From positions 1-9,053 of the forward strand of contig JBAYSY010000069.1 in assembly GCA_041675885.1 (NCBI GenBank): 9,053 bases of DNA, written 5' to 3'. Positions 4,966 to 9,053 of the stretch are shown one piece after another. The notes beneath the pieces were generated by a model that worked only from the letters and a program-made list of their open reading frames with translations, did no database searches and was not told the DNA's origin. Source of the stretch: JBAYSY01 sp041675885. GTDB lineage: Bacteria > Pseudomonadota > Alphaproteobacteria > Rhodobacterales > Rhodobacteraceae. Position 1 is the stretch's first letter. Each line of letters starts with the position of its first letter. A program made the position numbers and the translations under genes.

Positions 4966-6519
4966 ATGAACATGCTTTCTCGACGCGGCTTTCTTGCCGC
5001 AAGTGCGGCCGCCATTGGCGCTGCACACTTGCCCCGCATCGCCTTCGCGCAAGGGGTGGCGCCGATCAGCCTCTCCGCTGCGACGCGCACGCTCGACATC
5101 GACGGTCGCGCTGCCACGGTCTTCGGGCTTGCCGGCCCCGGCGGTCAGGGACTGATCCTCGACCCCGGCCAGAGGTTCCGGGTCGATCTGACCAACGACC
5201 TGGACGTCGGTACCATCATCCACTGGCACGGACAGATCCCGCCCAACGCGCAGGACGGTGTGCCGGACATGCCGATGCCCCTCCTCGCACCGGGTGAAAC
5301 CCGATCCTACGACTTCGAGGCACGGCCCGGCACGCACTGGATGCACAGCCATGTGCCCACCCAGGAGATGCAGCTGCTCGCCGCGCCGCTGATCGTGCGC
5401 TCGGCCGAGGACGTTGCTGCCGACCGGCAAGACGTCGTGATGTTCCTTCATGACTTCTCCTTCAAGGCCCCCGAGGAGGTTCTGGCCGAGATCGGCGCAG
5501 GTCATGGCGGCGGGCACGGCGCGGGCCATGGTGCCGGTGCATTGCCCGATCAGGGCGCTCCCATGGGAGGCATGGGGGCGATGCAGGGCATGGATCACGG
5601 GGCCATGGGCCATGGCGCCACGGGCGGCATGCCGATGGGCAACATGCCCCGAATGGGCGGGATGATGGGTATGGGCGGCCAGATGGGCGGCATGGCCATG
5701 GACCTGAACGACTATGACTGGGACGCCTATCTCGCCAATGACCGGACCCTGTCGGACCCGGAGGTGGTCCAGGTCGAGCGCGGTGGCCGTATCCGGCTTC
5801 GGGTCATCAACGCCGCTGCGGCGACGGTATTCTGGATCGAGACCGGCGGTGCCGAGGCGCGGCTGGTCGCGGTAGATGGGCACGCGGTCGAACCTCTCGC
5901 CGGCACGCGGTTCGGTCTGGCAATGGGCCAGCGTCTGGACATCGAGATCGACCTGCCGCACGAAGGCGGCGCCTGGCCGATCCTCGCCCTGCGCGAAGGC
6001 GCGCGCGAGCGCACCGGCCTGATCCTCGCCACGCAGGGTGCCGAAGTGCGGCGTCTCGATGCAATGGCGGATGCCGAAGCGCCCGCGTTCGACACCGATC
6101 TGGCGCAGGAGGCGCGCCTCATCGCGCTGGACGCTCTGCCGGATCGACCCGTGGACCGCAGCCAGATGCTGATGCTGGGCGGTTCGATGCAGCCGTACGT
6201 CTGGACGATAAACGGGGCAGTCTGGGGCCAGCACCAGCCGATCACCGCACGCAGCGGTGAGCGGGTCGTGCTGTCGTTCCACAACATGTCGATGATGGCG
6301 CACCCGATGCATCTGCACGGCCATGTGTTCCAGGTCGTCGGGCTGAACGGGCGTCGGGTCGCCGGTGCACTACGCGACACGGTTCACGTGCCACCGATGT
6401 CGATGGTCGATGTCGCCCTCGATGTCGGTGAGGCCGCCCGATGGATGCTGCATTGCCACCACATGCCGCACCTTACGACGGGGATGATGACCGAATTCGC
6501 GGTCACGGCGTCCGTCTGA
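4966..6519 (+). CDS. Tat-exported multicopper oxidase, CueO/CopA-like
   Basis: This 517-residue periplasmic enzyme is predicted to oxidise Cu(I) to Cu(II) while reducing oxygen to water, as CueO does. A twin-arginine signal (SRRGFLAAS, residues 5-13) ends near AFA-Q at 29, so it should be exported folded. The copper ligands are complete: HWHG at 86-89, HWMHSH at 124-129, HPMHLHGH at 446-453, and HCHHMPHLTTGM at 496-507. In the last, Cys497, His502 and Met507 have the same spacing as the type 1 copper site of CueO. Between the first and second cupredoxin domains (about 179-246) lies an insertion dense in Met, His and Gly, comparable in position or composition to Met-rich substrate regions of CueO and CopA. 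The ATG at 4966 follows AGGAGA. It is followed by a small Met/Gly-rich membrane protein gene, likely in the same transcript. The physiological substrate could include other metals or phenols. Confidence 0.93.
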   Translation: MNMLSRRGFLAASAAAIGAAHLPRIAFAQGVAPISLSAATRTLDIDGRAATVFGLAGPGGQGLILDPGQRFRVDLTNDLDVGTIIHWHGQIPPNAQDGVPDMPMPLLAPGETRSYDFEARPGTHWMHSHVPTQEMQLLAAPLIVRSAEDVAADRQDVVMFLHDFSFKAPEEVLAEIGAGHGGGHGAGHGAGALPDQGAPMGGMGAMQGMDHGAMGHGATGGMPMGNMPRMGGMMGMGGQMGGMAMDLNDYDWDAYLANDRTLSDPEVVQVERGGRIRLRVINAAAATVFWIETGGAEARLVAVDGHAVEPLAGTRFGLAMGQRLDIEIDLPHEGGAWPILALREGARERTGLILATQGAEVRRLDAMADAEAPAFDTDLAQEARLIALDALPDRPVDRSQMLMLGGSMQPYVWTINGAVWGQHQPITARSGERVVLSFHNMSMMAHPMHLHGHVFQVVGLNGRRVAGALRDTVHVPPMSMVDVALDVGEAARWMLHCHHMPHLTTGMMTEFAVTASV

Positions 6520-6639
6520 TCCCAGTGGGTCGTCCGGACATGGCGCCCCGCCCGGCACCGATCCTGGTCTGTCCTGCCCCATGTTGTCGTGAGGGCCGGC
6601 CAAAAGACGCACCCTGCGGGTAAAAATCAGGAGGATGAG
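6520..6639 (+). other. Gap between the oxidase and the small membrane protein
   Basis: These 120 nt carry no gene and no convincing terminator. GGCCGGCC near 6595 is a palindrome, and ACCC-TGC-GGGT near 6611-6621 is a weak hairpin followed by five A, not T. A complete AGGAGG ribosome site lies at 6629-6634. Read-through from the oxidase seems likely, but an internal promoter cannot be excluded. Confidence 0.4.
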
Positions 6640-6768
6640 ATGATGAACTGGAACGACATGGGCCCCGGAATGGGTTTCGGAATGGGGTTTGGCTGGCTCT
6701 TCGGCCTGCTGATCCTCGTGCTGCTGGTTTTGGCCATAGCAGCGCTGATCAAGTATCTTCGGAAATAG
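6640..6768 (+). CDS. 42-residue Met/Gly-rich membrane peptide
   Basis: A consensus AGGAGG at 6629-6634 sits five bases before ATG-ATG at 6640, and the frame reads 42 residues to TAG. The N-terminal part (NWNDMGPGMGFGMGFG, residues 3-18) alternates Met, Gly and Phe. A single hydrophobic helix follows (about 19-36), ending in the basic tail KYLRK, which by the positive-inside rule places the Met-rich end in the periplasm. It is too short for a known enzyme domain. It lies 120 nt after the multicopper oxidase and 16 nt before DUF302. The Met spacing echoes the Met/Gly insertion of the oxidase, so a role as a Cu(I)-handling or oxidase-anchoring peptide is an attractive guess. Similar small proteins are common near copper genes, but I cannot name a characterised one. 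Confidence 0.8.
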   Translation: MMNWNDMGPGMGFGMGFGWLFGLLILVLLVLAIAALIKYLRK

Positions 6769-6784
6769 AAAAAAGGAGTTGGCA

Positions 6785-7171
6785 ATGACCTACACGATCA
6801 ATCGAATGTTCCCCGACGCCGGTATCGACGACGTCGACGCTCGCGCGCGGAAGGCCCTCACCGACCACGGCTTCGGCATCCTGACCGAGATCGACGTCAA
6901 GGCGACGATGAAGAAGAAGCTAGATGTCGAGATGCCCGCCTACCGCATCCTCGGCGCCTGCAACCCCAAGATGGCGCATCAGGCCATCGGGATCGAACCG
7001 CGCGTCGGTGCGATGCTGCCATGCAACGTCATCCTGCGCGAGGTCGACGGTGGCGTGGAAGTCAGCGCCATCGATCCTGTGGCGTCGATGCAGGCGATTG
7101 AGAACGCCGAACTGACGGCCGTGGCGGGCGAGGTGCGCGACCTCCTGGCGAAGGCCGTCGCGGCGGTCTGA
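6785..7171 (+). CDS. DUF302 domain protein
   Basis: This is a 128-residue protein consisting of a single DUF302 domain. Family marks are HGFGILTEIDVKATMKKKL (about 28-46), YRILGACNPKMAHQAI (about 53-68), and EPRVGAMLPCNVILRE (about 71-86), with conserved Cys59 and Cys80. There is no signal peptide, so it should be cytosolic. DUF302 has a known fold but no agreed activity; it is often found with thiol, sulfur and metal-stress genes. The start is ATG 6785 with AAGGAG at 6773-6778; a TTG at 6779 is in frame but would sit on the ribosome site. It ends one base before the ATG of the TVP38 gene, so the two are translated together. Confidence 0.9.
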   Translation: MTYTINRMFPDAGIDDVDARARKALTDHGFGILTEIDVKATMKKKLDVEMPAYRILGACNPKMAHQAIGIEPRVGAMLPCNVILREVDGGVEVSAIDPVASMQAIENAELTAVAGEVRDLLAKAVAAV

Positions 7172-7172
7172 G

Positions 7173-7283
7173 ATGAGCCTGCGCGTCACCATTCTCGCGG
7201 GCCTTGCGATCCTCGGCATCGGACTGCTCGCTGTCTGGCAGTTCGCGCCTTCGGTGTTCGCCGAGGCGCGCAGCCTCCTGTAG
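7173..7283 (+). pseudogene. N-terminal fragment of the TVP38 gene, ends at in-frame TAG
   Basis: ATG 7173, one base after the DUF302 stop, opens a frame giving a 36-residue hydrophobic peptide with one helix (about 5-24), ending at TAG 7281-7283. The same frame continues without another stop through the TVP38 body to 7847. The peptide has the form of the first membrane helix of TVP38/TMEM64 proteins, and the residues after the TAG (PERLETLVARAGLWGP) read naturally on from it. The simplest reading is one nonsense substitution, for instance CAG to TAG, in a gene of about 224 codons. A separate one-helix peptide made in its own right is possible but less likely. Confidence 0.7.
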
Positions 7284-7304
7284 CCCGAGCGTCTGGAAAC
7301 GCTG

Positions 7305-7847
7305 GTGGCGCGTGCGGGTCTCTGGGGGCCGGTCCTGATCGTCACGCTTATGACCATCGCGGTCGTGGCCAGCCCAATCCCGAGTGCACCCATCGCACTG
7401 GCGGCCGGAGCGGCCTACGGACATCTCTGGGGGACCGTGCAGGTCGTCATCGGCGCCGAGCTCGGGGCGCTGATCGCCTTCGGTCTCGCACGGGTTCTGG
7501 GGCATGACGTCCTGCGGCGGGTGTTCGGGGACCGCGTCGATGCCGGGCTGCTCGGCTCGCAGAACGCGTTGACGGCGACGGTTCTTGCCAGCCGCCTGAT
7601 GCCCTTCGTGTCCTTCGACATGATCAGCTACGCGGCCGGACTGAGCCGATTGCACGCCTGGCGTTTCGCCTTGGCAACACTGGCGGGGATCATTCCGGCA
7701 AGCTTCCTGCTGGCCCATTTCGGCGGCGAGGCGGTGAGCGGAGATCTGGGCCGGGCGACATGGGCAGTACTTGGCCTCGGCCTCTTGACGGGCCTGCCAC
7801 TGCTTTGGGTAGCCATGCGGCAAAAGCCTGAAAAGGGAAATCCATGA
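7305..7847 (+). CDS. TVP38/TMEM64 (VTT domain) membrane protein, main body
   Basis: The frame after the amber codon encodes a 180-residue polytopic membrane protein of the TVP38/TMEM64 (SNARE-associated, DedA-like) superfamily. Recognisable marks are SPIPSAPIALAAGAAYG (about 23-39), where the re-entrant helix of VTT domains lies, and ASRLMPFVSFDMISYAAGLSRL (about 94-115), the conserved Arg-Pro-containing segment. The function of bacterial members is poorly known; lipid or ion transport has been suggested for the superfamily. The GTG at 7305 has no good ribosome site and would leave the protein without its first helix, so it is doubtful that this body is made at normal levels. Its stop overlaps the start of the permease gene (ATGA at 7844-7847), implying coupling. 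The full ancestral gene would be 7173-7847. Confidence 0.75.
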   Translation: MARAGLWGPVLIVTLMTIAVVASPIPSAPIALAAGAAYGHLWGTVQVVIGAELGALIAFGLARVLGHDVLRRVFGDRVDAGLLGSQNALTATVLASRLMPFVSFDMISYAAGLSRLHAWRFALATLAGIIPASFLLAHFGGEAVSGDLGRATWAVLGLGLLTGLPLLWVAMRQKPEKGNP

Positions 7848-9053
7848 CCGGAAGCGAGTACCAGAAGAACAGCATCACCCTTCCTGGTGCGGTAGCCATG
7901 GGCACCGGCGTGATGATCGGCGCGGGCATCTTCGCGCTGACCGGCCAGATCGCCGAACTCGCCGGGCCTCTCTTCCCGCTCTCGTTCGTCGTCGGCGCCA
8001 TCGTGACCGCCTTCAGCGCCTACACTTATATCAAGATGTCGAACGCATACCCGTCTGCGGGCGGCATCGGGATGATCCTGAAGAAAGCCTACGGACCGAC
8101 GACGGTCGCGGCGGGCGCAGCTCTCCTGATGGCGCTGTCGATGGTCATCAACGAAAGCCTCGTCGCTCGCACCTTCGGAACCTACACCCTGCGAGCCTTC
8201 GGCGGCGATCCGGACAGCATTCTCGTGCCGGTCCTCGGCGTGGGGCTGATCGTCTTCGCCTATCTCGTGAACGTCTCTGGCAACCGGTCGGTCGGGCTGC
8301 TGTCCATTATCATGGCCATTCTCAAGGTGGGCGGCATTGCGCTGTTCGGGGCGGCCGGTCTGTGGGCCAGCGGCATTTCGTTCGAAGCGTCGGGCGGAGA
8401 TTTTCGTGCGGGTGGGTTCGTGGCGTCGGTCGCGCTGTCCATTCTCGCCTTCAAGGGGTTCACGACCATCACCAACAGCGGCGCCGAGGTGACCAATCCG
8501 CATCGGAACGTGGGCCGGGCCATAGTCCTGTCCATCGCCATCTGCGTCGTCGTCTACCTGCTGGTCGCATTCGCGGTCGGCTCCAGCCTGCCGCTCGATC
8601 GCATCGTGGCGGCGAAGGACTACGCGCTGGCTGAAGCGGCCCAACCAGCCCTCGGGCAAACCGGCTTCTACCTGACGGTGGCGCTTGCGCTGGTGGCAAC
8701 TGCCTCGGGCCTGATCGCCAGCGTGTTTGCCGTCTCGCGGATGCTGGCGATGCTGACGGACATGAAGATGATCCCGCACAGCCATTTCGGGATGCCAGGC
8801 ACGATCAAGGACCACACACTCGTCTACACCGTCGTGATCGCAGGCTTCCTGACGGTCTTCTTCGACCTCAGCCGCATCGCCTCGCTCGGGGCCTTCTTCT
8901 CTCTGGTGATGGACATGATCATCCATTTCGGCGTGTTCCGGCATCTGCGCGAAGAAATCGGCGCTCGGGGCTGGGTGTTGCTGACGGCAATCGCACTTGA
9001 TGCCGTGGTGCTGGCCGCCTTCGCCGCGATGAAATGGCAGTCCGACCCCTTGA
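7844..9053 (+). CDS. APC-family amino acid permease, cut by window edge
   Basis: The first 403 residues are present, and the frame is still open at the right edge. Members usually run to about 430-450 residues, so the end is missing. It belongs to the amino acid/polyamine/organocation (APC) superfamily: GVMIGAGIF at 22-30 in the broken first helix, about eleven hydrophobic segments, AFKGFTTITNSGAEVTNPHRNVGRAI at about 202-227 where the family's conserved loop lies, and SRMLAMLTDMKMIP at 298-311. The substrate cannot be told; a cationic metabolite or an amino acid are both possible. The ATG at 7844 overlaps the TVP38 stop as ATGA, and GAAAAGGGAAA just upstream gives a ribosome site. Because translation of the preceding frame may be broken by the amber codon, expression of this gene may rely on its own ribosome site. 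Confidence 0.9.
   Translation, partial: MTGSEYQKNSITLPGAVAMGTGVMIGAGIFALTGQIAELAGPLFPLSFVVGAIVTAFSAYTYIKMSNAYPSAGGIGMILKKAYGPTTVAAGAALLMALSMVINESLVARTFGTYTLRAFGGDPDSILVPVLGVGLIVFAYLVNVSGNRSVGLLSIIMAILKVGGIALFGAAGLWASGISFEASGGDFRAGGFVASVALSILAFKGFTTITNSGAEVTNPHRNVGRAIVLSIAICVVVYLLVAFAVGSSLPLDRIVAAKDYALAEAAQPALGQTGFYLTVALALVATASGLIASVFAVSRMLAMLTDMKMIPHSHFGMPGTIKDHTLVYTVVIAGFLTVFFDLSRIASLGAFFSLVMDMIIHFGVFRHLREEIGARGWVLLTAIALDAVVLAAFAAMKWQSDPL

Noticed and set aside
4429..6324. Minus-strand open frame of 631 codons
   Set aside because: It lies almost wholly opposite the multicopper oxidase, whose motifs and signal peptide are clear. Its composition (His, Arg, Gly-rich without domains) is that of a GC-rich antisense shadow.
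7628..8944. Minus-strand open frame of 438 codons
   Set aside because: It is antisense to the APC permease, which has clear helices and family motifs. The product is charged and low in complexity, with no domain.
1..9053. CRISPR arrays, insertion-sequence ends or transposase genes
   Set aside because: I found no regularly spaced repeats, no paired terminal inverted repeats and no transposase or integrase motifs in either strand.

Overview
The window is GC-rich with strongly GC-biased third codon positions in its real genes. The families present (CadR/PbrR-type MerR regulator, YnfA, ZntA-type ATPase, Tat-exported multicopper oxidase, DUF302, TVP38) suggest an alphaproteobacterium, most likely of the Rhodobacter/Paracoccus/Roseobacter group. 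That taxonomic call is inference; there is no rRNA or complete tRNA to anchor it. The gene content is that of an accessory metal-resistance region, and both broken genes and a tRNA-end-like scar fit a mobile or decaying island.

Layout. Positions 1-298 hold no convincing gene. On the minus strand they contain a 16-nt sequence identical in form to the 3' end of a tRNA-Ser (138-123), followed by a good intrinsic terminator (96-75), which looks like an attachment-site remnant. Positions 299-1077 (minus) hold a two-gene operon: a MerR-family metal sensor, and a YnfA membrane protein whose GTG start overlaps the regulator's stop. Divergent from it is a Zn/Cd/Pb P-type ATPase (1170-3401). Between them lies a textbook MerR-type promoter with a 19-bp spacer and a PbrR/CadR-like dyad.

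Positions 3501-3929 hold a small two-TM ion-channel gene that appears broken by frameshifts at both ends. It converges on a minus-strand membrane-anchored cytochrome c (3952-4413). Divergent from the cytochrome is a plus-strand run: a small exported Cys/His/Met-containing protein (4495-4893), two leader hairpins, a CueO/CopA-like multicopper oxidase with a Met/His/Gly-rich insertion (4966-6519), a 42-residue Met/Gly-rich single-pass membrane peptide (6640-6768), a DUF302 protein (6785-7171), a TVP38/TMEM64 membrane protein interrupted by an in-frame amber codon (7173-7847), and an APC-family permease cut by the right edge (7844-9053).

Working model (inference). The left half senses and exports divalent soft metals from the cytosol. 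The middle is a periplasmic copper module: the oxidase converts Cu(I) to Cu(II), and the anchored cytochrome c, the small exported protein and the Met-rich membrane peptide may hand over electrons or bind copper. The DUF302-TVP38-permease trio is tightly packed, and its metal role is unknown. The most interesting items are the two uncharacterised small proteins flanking the oxidase, the hairpin leader, and the three signs of decay or transfer (att-like scar, double frameshift, amber codon).
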